A DNA stretch of 64,000 nucleotides from Photorhabdus laumondii subsp. laumondii. GTDB lineage: Bacteria > Pseudomonadota > Gammaproteobacteria > Enterobacterales > Enterobacteriaceae. This document shows positions 1-9,119 of this stretch, in pieces. The notes beneath the pieces are model-generated. The model saw only the letters and a program-made list of their open reading frames with translations, was not told the origin of the DNA and made no database searches. Positions within the stretch are counted from its first letter, which is position 1. Every line of letters begins with the position of its first letter. Position numbers and translations under genes: made by a program. The DNA lies in the NCBI RefSeq assembly GCF_003343245.1, contig NZ_CP024901.1, positions 1,364,001 through 1,428,000 on the forward strand, given 5' to 3'.

Positions 1-612
1 ATCAGTCATCCCCATTGAAAGAGTATCTATTTGGGGATATTTCGTTTTCAGGTTAAGGAAGGCTTGTTCCATTCTCCTGAAAACCGCTAATTGATGTGCA
101 TAGTCAGGTTCTGGTGCCGGGATTGCCATTAAACCACGGAGCCTTACATTCGGCAGTTTGTTCATTTCGGCTGCCAGCGTTGATAGTTCATCAAGTTGAA
201 TACCTGATTTGCTCCGTTCATCACTGATATTTATTTGAATAAGAATATTCAGCGGTTCCATTCCCTCCGGGCGTTGTTCGTTCAGGCGTTGTGCTATTTT
301 TAAGCGGTCTATGGTATGGCACCAGTTAAAATTTTCTGCCACCAAACGGCTTTTATTAGACTGTAACGGACCGATAAAGTGCCATATCAAATCATTACAA
401 TTTGCAAAATAAGCAATTTTTTCTACACCTTCCTGCACATAATTTTCACCAAACTGGCGTTGCCCGGCAGCGATTGCTTTTTCGATATCTTCCACAGGTT
501 TGGTTTTACTGACTGCAAGCAAGGTAATTTCTTCTGGAGCGCGTTCGCATTTCTGTGCGGCAATGGCTATGTGGGTCCTGACATCTTGTAAATTTTGTTC
601 AATATTGTTCAT
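1..612 (-). CDS. yggS: PLP homeostasis protein YggS, C-terminus cut by window edge
   Basis: This is a pyridoxal 5'-phosphate-binding protein of the YggS/PROSC family, a cytosolic PLP-homeostasis factor with an alanine-racemase-like TIM barrel. Translation of the minus strand from the ATG at 612 gives a protein starting MNNIEQNLQDVRTHIAIAA. It contains the PLP-lysine block TLLAVSKTKP, then FGENYVQEG and WHFIGPLQSNKS, all hallmarks of the family. About 204 of roughly 230 residues are present; the end lies outside the window. It is divergent from yggR, 21 bp away, as in other enterobacteria. Confidence 0.93.
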   Translation of the reverse strand, partial: MNNIEQNLQDVRTHIAIAAQKCERAPEEITLLAVSKTKPVEDIEKAIAAGQRQFGENYVQEGVEKIAYFANCNDLIWHFIGPLQSNKSRLVAENFNWCHTIDRLKIAQRLNEQRPEGMEPLNILIQINISDERSKSGIQLDELSTLAAEMNKLPNVRLRGLMAIPAPEPDYAHQLAVFRRMEQAFLNLKTKYPQIDTLSMGMTD

Positions 613-633
613 GGTGACTCAGGAGATTAAAAA

Positions 634-1671
634 ATGAATATGGATAAGCTAGTGGCCCTTAGTGTAAAGCATAATGCTTCAGATCTGCATCTTTGTATTG
701 GGCAAGTTCCTGTATTACGTATAAATGGAGTGCTTTGTCCGCAAACTCAACTGCAATCTGTAAATAATCTATTGCTGGAAGAGTGGAGTAGGCAGTTTTT
801 ATCAGAAAATCAGCGACAACAGCTATTAACTAGTGGACATGTGGATTTTGCGTTGGAAACAGAAAATGGCCAACGATTGAGAGGCAACATCTTTCGTCAG
901 CACTCCGGGTTGTCAGCCGTTTTGCGTTTAATTCACTCTCAGTGTTCAACTCTGGAACAGCTAAAAGCACCTGAAATTATCCGTGAAATGGCTTTGCGGG
1001 AAGAGAGTGGGTTGATCTTGGTAACCGGCGCTACAGGCAGCGGAAAGTCGACAACGTTAACTGCCATTGTGGATATGCTGAACAGCCACTGTTGTCAGCA
1101 CATTATTACATTGGAAGATCCTGTGGAATTTATCCACCATAGTCGCAATTGTTTGATACAACAACGGCAAATTGGGTTGGATTCTCCCAGTTATCAGGCT
1201 GCGTTAAAAGGGGCTCTCCGGCAAGATCCTGATGTATTGTTGTTGGGTGAGCTGCGGGATAAAGAGACAATACGCTTGGCGTTAACCGCGGCAGAGACTG
1301 GGCATTTGGTATTGTCGACTTTGCATACCCGAGGTGCTGTACAGGCAATTGACCGGCTGGTGGATATTTTTTCCGCTGAAGAAAAAGGGTGGGTACGTAG
1401 CCAGCTAGCAGGCAGCCTGAAAGCTGTGATAGCACAGCAATTAGTCTCTGCCCAGGGAGGGGGACGAGTTGCTATATATGAAGTATTGGTAGTTAATCAG
1501 GCAGTGAGTCATCTGATACGAGAAGGAAAAAATCATCAAATAACAACGCTTATGCAGACGGGCGCTGCCAGTGGGATGCAAACCTATGAACAAGGCTGGC
1601 AGCAGCGTAAATTGCAGGGATTACTGGCAGAGCAAACGGAAAGGAAGATTAAAGAAAATGCTATCAGTTAA
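634..1671 (+). CDS. yggR: PilT-like secretion ATPase YggR
   Basis: A hexameric GspE/PilT-superfamily ATPase of 345 residues. Visible motifs are Walker A GATGSGKST (about residue 133), the Asp-box region ITLEDPVE, Walker B DPDVLLLGELRD and the His box TGHLVLSTLHT. These are the retraction-type PilT signatures. The start at 634 follows AGGAG at 621; an in-frame ATG two codons later is possible. No pilin or pilus-assembly gene is adjacent, so a retraction-motor role is only inferred. A prepilin peptidase gene lies 3 kb downstream. The yggS-yggR divergent pair is the usual enterobacterial arrangement. Confidence 0.9.
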   Translation: MNMDKLVALSVKHNASDLHLCIGQVPVLRINGVLCPQTQLQSVNNLLLEEWSRQFLSENQRQQLLTSGHVDFALETENGQRLRGNIFRQHSGLSAVLRLIHSQCSTLEQLKAPEIIREMALREESGLILVTGATGSGKSTTLTAIVDMLNSHCCQHIITLEDPVEFIHHSRNCLIQQRQIGLDSPSYQAALKGALRQDPDVLLLGELRDKETIRLALTAAETGHLVLSTLHTRGAVQAIDRLVDIFSAEEKGWVRSQLAGSLKAVIAQQLVSAQGGGRVAIYEVLVVNQAVSHLIREGKNHQITTLMQTGAASGMQTYEQGWQQRKLQGLLAEQTERKIKENAIS

Positions 1672-1725
1672 TCGCGGTTATATGGTTGCTGTTAATTGAT
1701 TGCTGTTACTGTTGGTTGATTGCTA

Positions 1726-2145
1726 TTAATAGCGCTGTTCAAACCAGCTTTCCAGAATAATAACAGCGGAAGTAGCATCTACTTTTCCTTTATTTAAAGC
1801 CTTATAACCACCTCGGTCAAACAGATGAGCACGGGCTTCAACCGTTGTCAGGCGTTCATCTTGGAGTTGCACTTGTACGCCAAACCGGCCATGTAGCCGG
1901 TTTGCAAATTTACGTGCTTGCACTGTGACGAATTGCTCAGTGCCATCCATATTGAGGGGAAGACCAACGATAACCAGATCGGGTTGCCATTCTTTAAGTA
2001 ATTTTTCGATTTGCCCCCAATTGGGGATACCATCTGTGGCTTTAAACGAGGTTAATGCTCTGGCGGTGCCCGTGATTTCTTGTCCAATAGCTGCGCCGAT
2101 GCTGCGGGTGCCAAAATCGAAGGCCATTATTGTACGATTATTCAT
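1726..2145 (-). CDS. yqgF: Holliday-junction-resolvase-fold protein YqgF/RuvX
   Basis: A 139-residue RNase H-fold protein of the YqgF/RuvX family, implicated in processing the 5' end of pre-16S rRNA. The N-terminal acidic strand ([15 protein letters not shown]), the VGLPLNMDG loop and the DERLTT motif are all present. The ATG at 2145 directly abuts the stop codon of yqgE, so the two are probably translated from one transcript (gshB-yqgE-yqgF order on the minus strand). Its length is normal for the family. Confidence 0.93.
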   Translation of the reverse strand: MNNRTIMAFDFGTRSIGAAIGQEITGTARALTSFKATDGIPNWGQIEKLLKEWQPDLVIVGLPLNMDGTEQFVTVQARKFANRLHGRFGVQVQLQDERLTTVEARAHLFDRGGYKALNKGKVDATSAVIILESWFEQRY

Positions 2146-2709
2146 CTATGCATGTCCCGCCTGTGGCGCAATATTATAGATATTGATTCCGAGCAAAGAT
2201 GCGGCTTCACGCCAGCGGTCCGCAATAGGTGAGTTGAAAATAATGTGTGGATCAGCGTTTGTTGTTAGCCAACTATTCTCCATTATCTCTTTTTCAAGTT
2301 GGCCTTTTTCCCAACTGGTATACCCCAACGTGACCAATATCTGTTTTGGTTGGCGTGGTGTACCCAAGGTTTCAAGGACATCTTTGGAGGTGGTGATCAT
2401 TGTGTCATCGGAAATTTTGATACTTGAACTGAAACCGGGTTTTGGTGTGTGCAATATAAAACCATGATCTTCAGCAAGTGGGCCACCAGTCATGACAGGC
2501 TTGTTTAGATTGACACTTTCATCCCGATCTTCTGGTGATATTTTCAGCTTTTGTAAAACTTTCCGAACGGAGATTTGCTCAATAGGTTTATTTATCACCA
2601 ATCCCATTGCCCCATTTGCATTGTGTTCACATATGTAAACAACTGAGCGTTTGAAATAGGGATCAGATAATGAAGGCATGGCGATAAGAAAATGGTGCTG
2701 TAGATTCAT
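2146..2709 (-). CDS. yqgE: UPF0301/AlgH-family protein YqgE
   Basis: A 187-residue member of the YqgE/AlgH family (UPF0301), whose biochemical role is not established. The family signature is visible at the N-terminus: [17 protein letters not shown] followed by [34 protein letters not shown] follows later. It sits between gshB and yqgF, the standard gene order in gamma-proteobacteria, and its stop is adjacent to the yqgF start codon. Confidence 0.93.
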   Translation of the reverse strand: MNLQHHFLIAMPSLSDPYFKRSVVYICEHNANGAMGLVINKPIEQISVRKVLQKLKISPEDRDESVNLNKPVMTGGPLAEDHGFILHTPKPGFSSSIKISDDTMITTSKDVLETLGTPRQPKQILVTLGYTSWEKGQLEKEIMENSWLTTNADPHIIFNSPIADRWREAASLLGINIYNIAPQAGHA

Positions 2710-2746
2710 TTTTTTTCTAGTAATTAACCTGGCTATGTAAGGATTA

Positions 2747-2772
2747 TTTAGCCCAACAGTATGTGGGCTAAA
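2747..2772 (-). terminator. hairpin downstream of gshB, possible terminator
   Basis: TTTAGCCCA and TGGGCTAAA form a 9-bp perfect stem with an 8-nt loop in the gap between the gshB stop and the yqgE start. There is no long T tract on the minus strand, so termination may be partial. Seen directly; function inferred. Confidence 0.4.
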
Positions 2773-2818
2773 AGTATAAATGACAAACCTTGACAGGCAA
2801 ATTCGTAAAAAGAATTTT

Positions 2819-3769
2819 TTATTTCTCTAATCGTTCTTCAATTGCATTCATTAACATGCCAGTAATTGAAATATCAGGGAAAGCGGCTTCTATCTCGCGT
2901 GCACAGGTTGGACTGGTGACATTAATTTCAGTCAGTTTGTCACCAATGATGTCCAGGCCAACAAAGATTAACCCTTTTTCTTGCAACGTTGGAGCAACAG
3001 CTCTGGCGATAGCCCAGTCACTTTCTGAAAGCGGGCGAGCTTCACCACGGCCACCCGCAGCAAGATTACCACGGGTTTCACCTTGGGCTGGGATACGAGC
3101 CAGGCAATAAGGAACGGGTTCGCCATCGACAATTAATACCCGCTTATCACCTTCTTTGATGGCCGGTAAGAAATTCTGTGCCATGCAGAAGCGATTGCCA
3201 TGTTCCGTCAGGGTTTCAATAATAACCCCGACGTTTGGGTCATCTTTTTTCAGGCGGAATATCGATGCACCGCCCATACCATCTAGTGGTTTAAAGATGA
3301 CATCACCATGTTTCTGGTGAAATTCACGTAAGTGAGCGGCATTGCGAGTCACTAATGTATCTGGTGTTAATTCAGGGAACCAGGCTGTGAAGAGTTTTTC
3401 GTTACAATCGCGTAGGCTTTGTGGTTTATTGACAATGAGAGTGCCTTTCTCTTCCGCGCGTTCTAAAATATAAGTGGCGTAAATGTATTCGGTATCAAAT
3501 GGTGGATCTTTACGCATCAGGATGACATCCAATGTTTCCAGTGCCAGATCTTGTTCTCTATCGAATTGATACCATTGTTGTGGATGGTTTTCTACCTGCA
3601 ATAAGCGGGTACGTGCGCGGGCTTCCCCTTGGTGCAGATAAAGATCACTCATCTCCATATAATGGAGTTCCCAGCTGCGACGTTGTGCTTCTAATAGCAT
3701 GGCAAAACTGGTGTCTTTCTTGATGTTGATGGATGAAATGGGGTCCATCACGATGCCGAGTTTGATCAT
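2819..3769 (-). CDS. gshB: glutathione synthetase
   Basis: An ATP-grasp ligase that joins gamma-glutamylcysteine and glycine to make glutathione in the cytosol. The 316-residue length is normal. It shows the N-terminal [19 protein letters not shown] block, [17 protein letters not shown] (ATP-grasp), [19 protein letters not shown] and [17 protein letters not shown] with metal-binding E and N. The start is preceded by AGGAGAAAG. It follows rsmE by 9 bp on the minus strand, an rsmE-gshB operon as in E. coli. Confidence 0.97.
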   Translation of the reverse strand: MIKLGIVMDPISSINIKKDTSFAMLLEAQRRSWELHYMEMSDLYLHQGEARARTRLLQVENHPQQWYQFDREQDLALETLDVILMRKDPPFDTEYIYATYILERAEEKGTLIVNKPQSLRDCNEKLFTAWFPELTPDTLVTRNAAHLREFHQKHGDVIFKPLDGMGGASIFRLKKDDPNVGVIIETLTEHGNRFCMAQNFLPAIKEGDKRVLIVDGEPVPYCLARIPAQGETRGNLAAGGRGEARPLSESDWAIARAVAPTLQEKGLIFVGLDIIGDKLTEINVTSPTCAREIEAAFPDISITGMLMNAIEERLEK

Positions 3770-3778
3770 TCTTTCTCC

Positions 3779-4510
3779 TTAACCCAAATCGCCGAAACGC
3801 ACTTGTAATGCAGTAATTGCGGTGAGCGCTGTCGTTTCTGTTCTCAGTACCCGTGGTCCTAATAGGATATCAGTAAATTGGTAATTAGCTGTCATAGCAA
3901 TTTCATCTATCGATAATCCCCCTTCCGGGCCGATCAGTAAACGCACTTTTTCTACAGGTAAAGGCAGGGTATTGATGCTTTGGCTGGCTCGTGGATGTAG
4001 ATTTAATTTTAAACTGCCATCATTTTCTGCACACCAGTGCTCAAGTTGCATCACTGGGCGAATTTCAGGGACACGGTTACGACAGCATTGCTCACAGGCA
4101 GCAATAGCAATTTTCTGCCACTGTTGAAGCTTTTTAGCCAGCCGTTCTCCATCCAGCTTTACACCACAGCGTTCAGAAATTAAAGGCGTAATAACATTTA
4201 CCCCTAATTCTACAGATTTTTGAATGGTGAATTCCATTTTCTCACCGCGGGATATGACTTGCCCCAGATGGAGATTAAGTGGTGATTCATTATCGGCAAG
4301 TTCGCTATTGCTGATATGTACTTTGACAGATTTTTTGCTAGCTTCGGTAATCTGAGCGTTGAAAATCTGATTGCTGCCATCAAACAGTTGCAACTGCTGA
4401 CCGTGGCTCATTCTGAGTACCCGCCCAACATGGTTAGCCGCCTCATCACTCAGATAAATTTCAGTATTCGATGAGAGTAATTCCGGGTGATATACGCGGG
4501 GTATACGCAT
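3779..4510 (-). CDS. rsmE: 16S rRNA m3U1498 methyltransferase
   Basis: A SPOUT-class methyltransferase that modifies U1498 of 16S rRNA using S-adenosylmethionine. The start was placed at 4510 ([12 protein letters not shown], 243 residues) because GGAAGGAAAG lies just upstream and this matches the usual N-terminus. An in-frame extension to 4645 is open but has no family support. The SPOUT knot motif [14 protein letters not shown] and [16 protein letters not shown] are intact. It is upstream of gshB and co-oriented. Confidence 0.94.
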   Translation of the reverse strand: MRIPRVYHPELLSSNTEIYLSDEAANHVGRVLRMSHGQQLQLFDGSNQIFNAQITEASKKSVKVHISNSELADNESPLNLHLGQVISRGEKMEFTIQKSVELGVNVITPLISERCGVKLDGERLAKKLQQWQKIAIAACEQCCRNRVPEIRPVMQLEHWCAENDGSLKLNLHPRASQSINTLPLPVEKVRLLIGPEGGLSIDEIAMTANYQFTDILLGPRVLRTETTALTAITALQVRFGDLG

Positions 4511-4772
4511 GTTTTTCTTTCCTTCCTGCGGGTATACATAAAGCAATAAATAATGGTGGGTATGATAAAGGAGGCTTAATCCAATTATCAAGCTATCTCG
4601 ATGCAGATTGTTATCTCTGAATAAATGTTGCGAGTCTGCTCGCATATTTATATCTTATTTGACTATTTTATATTTATTTTGTTGTTTTAATGTAGTGGTG
4701 TTTATTATTATCTTTTTATGCCAAAAACATAATGAATATTTGTTTTTTTATTTATTGGAGATGTTTTATTAA

Positions 4773-5447
4773 ATGGATTTTAATATTAAGGTTATTGTTT
4801 TAGCTATTTGTATTGGAATAGTATCAGGAATGATTTTGAATAAAGTGATAGCCGTATTTATTAAAATTATTTATGGCTATGAAAAAATAGTTTTTGGTTA
4901 TTTTCAGGTTGAATTAGTGACACTGTTTATAACAGCTTTCTTTATGATTTATTTTTCATTAAATTTCCATTTATATGTTGTTTTGATATTTGTTTGGGTG
5001 TTAATTATATTGTCTTTTATTGATATAAAAATTAAGTTATTGCCAGACATAATAAATTATCCACTGTTATGGTTAGGATTATTATTGAATTTGAATCAAA
5101 CTTTTGTGCCTATTGAACAAGCTGTGACAGGTGCGATTGTGGGTTATTTGATTTTATGGTCGCTCTATTGGTTATTTAGAATAATTTGTCATAAAGAAGG
5201 GTTAGGATATGGTGATTTTAAGTTAATGGCGGCGGTTAGTGCTTGGTTGGGGATTGGTGCAATTCCTTTATTAATGCTCTTATCCTCACTGTTTGGTCTT
5301 ATTGGGTGCTTATGGATGTGGAGAATACGAGAAAATTGCCAAGAGCCTGTTGCTTTTGGCCCATATATAGCCATTTCTGCGGTCATAATGATCTATTTGA
5401 ATTTATTGGGAATGGATGGGATATCGTGGATGGTGCCCGATAGCTGA
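4773..5447 (+). CDS. A24-family prepilin peptidase, short form without methylase domain
   Basis: An integral-membrane aspartic protease that cleaves type IV prepilin-like leaders. The 224 residues are largely hydrophobic, with several predicted membrane segments. Both catalytic aspartate regions of the family are visible: FIDIKIKLLPDIINYP and GLGYGDFKLMAAVSAWLG. The N-terminal cysteine-rich methyltransferase region of full-length PilD/GspO is missing, as in short type 4 peptidases. The gene is visibly AT-rich relative to gshB and rsmE. No pilin genes are nearby, so the substrate is unknown. The RBS is GGAG at 4757, 12 nt from the ATG. Confidence 0.85.
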   Translation: MDFNIKVIVLAICIGIVSGMILNKVIAVFIKIIYGYEKIVFGYFQVELVTLFITAFFMIYFSLNFHLYVVLIFVWVLIILSFIDIKIKLLPDIINYPLLWLGLLLNLNQTFVPIEQAVTGAIVGYLILWSLYWLFRIICHKEGLGYGDFKLMAAVSAWLGIGAIPLLMLLSSLFGLIGCLWMWRIRENCQEPVAFGPYIAISAVIMIYLNLLGMDGISWMVPDS

Positions 5448-5495
5448 AAACGTATGGGCACCAGTAGTTAAAATTGTGGTATTAGAACTGTGGGA

Positions 5496-6137
5496 TTAAA
5501 ATTGATAATGAATCAGCGCATCTTGCCAACGTTTAGGTTGTCCCAAGTATTTATCAAGAGAAATAATAGATAGCTCATTTCTGTCATTTTCTAAAATAAA
5601 TGTAGGGAAACCTGAGCCGCCAACTTTTGCCAATAATTCACGGCTTTTCCTAATATGTTGGAGACTTTCTGATTCATTATTCAATATCAGCTCCTGCTGG
5701 AACTGTTCTGAATCAAGCTGTAGTTCATTTGCTAAATTCAATAATGTTTCAGTTTCGCTGATTTTTAATCCACGAACATAATGCGCTTTTTGTACTGCTA
5801 GTAACATTTCGACACCTTTACCAGCCAATTTTTCTGCTGCAAGAATGGCTGATATTGGTGGTAATGAATCCATAATCAGTGATTTATCATTTAACAGTGC
5901 GACATATTGCTCACTGAAAATTTGCCCGGTAAGGCTTGCGATCCGTTTATCCTGACTAAGGACATAATCACGCCATGTGTTGTCTATTTGACGTCTATTA
6001 TCACCTGTCAGCATTCCGCCGCCATGCAATTCAATTTTCACATTTGCGACCTCTTTTGCGGCTTGTATCAGAGAGGAAACGCCATAACACCAGCCACATA
6101 GTGGATCATAGATATAATGCAGAGTCATTCCGGGCAT
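5496..6137 (-). CDS. DsbA-family thioredoxin-like protein
   Basis: A 213-residue thioredoxin-fold protein of the DsbA/FrnE superfamily. The active site is near the N-terminus, in YDPLCGWCYG (a CGWC disulfide). The cis-Pro loop GGSGFPTFIL comes late in the protein, with a helical insert between. No signal peptide is visible, so it is probably cytosolic. The start is ATG 6137; ATG 6128 is an alternative. It lies tail-on to the MBL-fold gene, 31 bp from its stop. The substrate is unknown. Confidence 0.8.
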   Translation of the reverse strand: MPGMTLHYIYDPLCGWCYGVSSLIQAAKEVANVKIELHGGGMLTGDNRRQIDNTWRDYVLSQDKRIASLTGQIFSEQYVALLNDKSLIMDSLPPISAILAAEKLAGKGVEMLLAVQKAHYVRGLKISETETLLNLANELQLDSEQFQQELILNNESESLQHIRKSRELLAKVGGSGFPTFILENDRNELSIISLDKYLGQPKRWQDALIHYQF

Positions 6138-6168
6138 ATTACTTATTCCTGAAAAAGAGTTAATTTAC

Positions 6169-7053
6169 TTATTGGGGCCACTTCATTTCGCCTTTCAGCA
6201 CCTTAGCACTTAATTCGAGACTGGATTTGTCTCCAAGTTTTGGATAGTGTTTTTCCATTGCGGCGATTAGCGCTTTTGAATCTTTCGCTTTTGCCAGCTC
6301 TTTCTCAAAAATGGTCAGATATTTTTGCGTGAAATGAACGGATTCCAACGTCATTGGTGTGTTACCAATGAAATGCCCCGGAACCACAATTGTCGGTTTC
6401 AGCTCTTTTATACGATCTAGTGTCTGCATCCAGTTTTTACGCGACTCTTTAGTCTGTGTATCCGCCATCCAGACATGAATGTTGCTTGAAACGGTGACGC
6501 CACCTACTACCGATTTTAGTTTTGGTATCCAAACAAAAGTACGATCAGCCGCTGGGCCATCAAGACCTTCGACGATCAGTTTTTCACCATCAACTGTAAA
6601 AGAGTGACCTTCCAGTGGTTGCGGCACGATGACTTTTTTGGGTGCCTGTTCTTTCAGGACACCTCCCCAATAAGCCAGTTTGCCATCTTTGGTCTTGTTG
6701 ATTTCTTTAATTGTTTCTGGTGATGCAATGACTTTGGCATCAGGGAATGCTTTGGTCAGTACTTCAAGGCCGAAATAGAAATCAGGATCGGACTGACTGA
6801 TATAAATGGTTGTCAGCTTTTTGCCGGTATCTTTAATTCTTTTGACCAGTGCTTCAGCATCATTTTTTTGAAACTGAGCATCGATCAGGACAACTTCTTT
6901 ATCTCCACTGATGATTTCAGAAGAGACGGGAAATAGGCTTTTCTCACCCGGATTATAAACATCCAGTTTGAGATCAGCGGCTTGTGCCAGAGAAATGGTA
7001 CCCAAGGAAAGGATACCTGCCAGCGCAATATTGAGTGTTGTTTTGCGAGTCAT
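6169..7053 (-). CDS. secreted metallo-beta-lactamase-fold protein with degenerate metal site
   Basis: A 294-residue protein with a clear signal peptide (MTRKTTLNIALAGILSLG, then AQAA cleavage) and an MBL-fold layout: EIISGDKEVVLIDAQF near the N-terminus and VVPGHFIG late. The canonical metal motif HxHxDH is replaced by QSDPDF within YISQSDPDFYFG, leaving only the aspartate. A standard two-zinc hydrolase site is therefore unlikely. The start at 7053 was chosen because AGGA precedes it and it yields the signal peptide; upstream codons to 7206 overlap the divergent regulator. It may be controlled by that LysR-type gene. Confidence 0.78.
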   Translation of the reverse strand: MTRKTTLNIALAGILSLGTISLAQAADLKLDVYNPGEKSLFPVSSEIISGDKEVVLIDAQFQKNDAEALVKRIKDTGKKLTTIYISQSDPDFYFGLEVLTKAFPDAKVIASPETIKEINKTKDGKLAYWGGVLKEQAPKKVIVPQPLEGHSFTVDGEKLIVEGLDGPAADRTFVWIPKLKSVVGGVTVSSNIHVWMADTQTKESRKNWMQTLDRIKELKPTIVVPGHFIGNTPMTLESVHFTQKYLTIFEKELAKAKDSKALIAAMEKHYPKLGDKSSLELSAKVLKGEMKWPQ

Positions 7054-7158
7054 GATTGAATTCCTGATGTTGTGTGAACGAGGTTCATAATAAGTTGCGT
7101 TTTTCGATGGAAAAACCGCATAATGGGTAATTATTTGTTGCATAAATCGAGCTAATTG

Positions 7159-8073
7159 ATGGATAGAATCACTGCTGCGCAAGTGTTCACTATAATTGTA
7201 GAACAAGGCAGCATGATTGCTGCATCGGAACGGTTAGATATGTCGCGGGCAATGGTATCCCGTTATTTGGCTGAAATGGAAAAATGGGCGGGGGTACGTC
7301 TGTTACATCGTACAACGAGAAAGATCAGCCTGACATCAGCAGGAGAGATCGCCTATCAGCGCAGTCGTAAGTTATTGCAATTGTCGGAAGAGATACCAGT
7401 TCATCAACCAGTAGAAGCGCAGGAGCTGAGTGGTCTTTTGCGGATAAGCAGTTCTCAATCTCTGGCAGTAAGCGCGTTGTCTGTGGCGATTCCTGAGTTT
7501 ATGCAGATTTATCCTCAGATAGCGATTGATATGCAAATAAGCAATAAGGCAATAAATTTGGTCGAGGAGCGGATAGATTTAGCGTTACGCATCACGAATA
7601 ATCTGGAACCCAATTTGATCGCCAGACCGTTATCGACATGTCATTCTGTGGTTTGTGCCGCCCCTTGTTATCTGGCGGGAAAAATGCTCCCGCAAAAGCC
7701 TGCGGATTTAGCCTTGCATAACTGTATGACTTATAACTTTTTTGGTAAAAGTCTTTGGTTATTTGAACATCGAGGGGAAAAATATTCTGTTCCTGTTAGC
7801 GGTACTTTGAGTGCCAATGAATCGATGGTGTTAATGGAAGCAACATTGCAAGGTGCGGGAATCGCTATGCAACCTTATTATTCTGTTGCTTCGCATTTGG
7901 CGTCAGGAAAATTGATTCAGTTGTTGCCAGAATATCGACCTCAAGCGATGGGAATTTATGGTATTTATGCCAGCCGTCAAAATATGCCAGCAACGCTGAG
8001 GGCATTACTGGATTTTCTGGTTCAATGGTTTGCTTCTTCTCCGTACTGGCAAGCCCTAATGCTGAAAAGCTGA
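7159..8073 (+). CDS. LysR-type transcriptional regulator
   Basis: A 304-residue LysR-family regulator: N-terminal winged HTH (about residues 1-60, with SERLDMSRAMVSRYLAEMEKW as recognition region and LLHRTTRKISLTSAGE) and a C-terminal effector-binding domain. The ATG at 7159 is used; a TTG one codon upstream is also open. It is divergent from the MBL-fold gene, with 105 bp between starts, so it may regulate it. Its 3' end overlaps the convergent lysR gene by 18 bp. The subfamily looks like the CrgA/YafC-type group; the ligand is unknown. Confidence 0.88.
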   Translation: MDRITAAQVFTIIVEQGSMIAASERLDMSRAMVSRYLAEMEKWAGVRLLHRTTRKISLTSAGEIAYQRSRKLLQLSEEIPVHQPVEAQELSGLLRISSSQSLAVSALSVAIPEFMQIYPQIAIDMQISNKAINLVEERIDLALRITNNLEPNLIARPLSTCHSVVCAAPCYLAGKMLPQKPADLALHNCMTYNFFGKSLWLFEHRGEKYSVPVSGTLSANESMVLMEATLQGAGIAMQPYYSVASHLASGKLIQLLPEYRPQAMGIYGIYASRQNMPATLRALLDFLVQWFASSPYWQALMLKS

Positions 8074-8991
8074 CTTTAGTTTCTGAGGAAACAGAGCAAT
8101 TTGTGCTTTTAGGTGTTCAATAAAAGTATCAACTGGGGCAGAAGAAGGGCGGTGAATGGGTTTTATCAGGCTGACAGTAAAAGGAATGTTAATACTAAAT
8201 GGGCGAGCGCATATTTCAGATTTGCCGTGACTCTCTAGATAATCGAGTACGGTCAGTGGGTTGACAATCGAAATACCAATGCCTTCGCGCACCATTGCAC
8301 ATACTGATGCAGCACTGTGAGTTTCCATAATCATGCGACGGCGAATATGGTGTTCTGCGAATATTCCATCAATGAGCTGACGGTAGCTATCCGTTATTGA
8401 AAGGCTGATGAAATTTTGTTCGCTGAAATCTTCTGGAGTCAATAGCGGCTTATGACTGAGAGGGTGAGCAGCGGGCAATACGCAAATTTCATTCAGCGTG
8501 ATCAGTGTTTCTCTCTGTGTACCCGGTGGTGTCTGCAAATGTTCTGTCAAACCCAGATCATGGCGTTGAGCTGAAAGCCACTCTTCCAGTAGCGGTGATT
8601 CCTGTGGAATGATTGTTAAATTAGTCTCAGGATATTGACGGATGAAGTGATGGCAAACTTTCGGTAATAGTGATTGAGAAAATACTGGCAGGCAGGCAAT
8701 GGAAAGCTGAGCATGTTGAAATTTACGTATATTGTCAGCCGCATTCATTATTCTTTCGAGTCCATAATAAGAGCGCTGAACTTCTTCAAAAAGGCGTAAT
8801 CCTTGTGCTGTCGGATGCAGGCGGCCTTTTACTCGGTCAAATAGTTTGAATTTTATTAGATGCTCGAATCGTGCTAATTCACGACTGACGGTTGGTTGTG
8901 ATGTTTGTAATAAAATAGCCGCTTCTGTCAGATTTTTTGTCGTCATTACTGCATGGAAGATTTCAATATGGCGCCATGAACAAGAAGGCAT
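8056..8991 (-). CDS. lysR: LysR, transcriptional activator of lysA
   Basis: The founding LysR regulator, which activates lysA and responds to diaminopimelate/lysine. The 311-residue protein matches E. coli LysR as I recall it along its length, e.g. WRHIEIFHAVMTTKNLTEAA, LQTSQPTVSRELARFEHL, LHPTAQGLRLFEEVQRSYYG and METHSAASVCAMVREGIG. It is divergent from lysA with about 130 bp between starts, the conserved arrangement in which LysR binds the shared region. Confidence 0.95.
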   Translation of the reverse strand: MPSCSWRHIEIFHAVMTTKNLTEAAILLQTSQPTVSRELARFEHLIKFKLFDRVKGRLHPTAQGLRLFEEVQRSYYGLERIMNAADNIRKFQHAQLSIACLPVFSQSLLPKVCHHFIRQYPETNLTIIPQESPLLEEWLSAQRHDLGLTEHLQTPPGTQRETLITLNEICVLPAAHPLSHKPLLTPEDFSEQNFISLSITDSYRQLIDGIFAEHHIRRRMIMETHSAASVCAMVREGIGISIVNPLTVLDYLESHGKSEICARPFSINIPFTVSLIKPIHRPSSAPVDTFIEHLKAQIALFPQKLKSAFQH

Positions 8992-9119
8992 AAATTGTTT
9001 GTTCCTTCAAAGGATAATTCTATATCACAGATGAATAGACTATAACGAAATGGATATTTTTATTCCTGTTTTTTACTGCCAATAATGGGTTATCTGCTGA
9101 CTTTGTGAGAGAAACCCTG

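Noticed and set aside
379..591. Plus-strand ORF opposite yggS
   Set aside because: Antisense shadow of a well-conserved gene.
4511..4645. N-terminal extension of RsmE
   Set aside because: The family normally starts at [10 protein letters not shown], which has a strong Shine-Dalgarno sequence.
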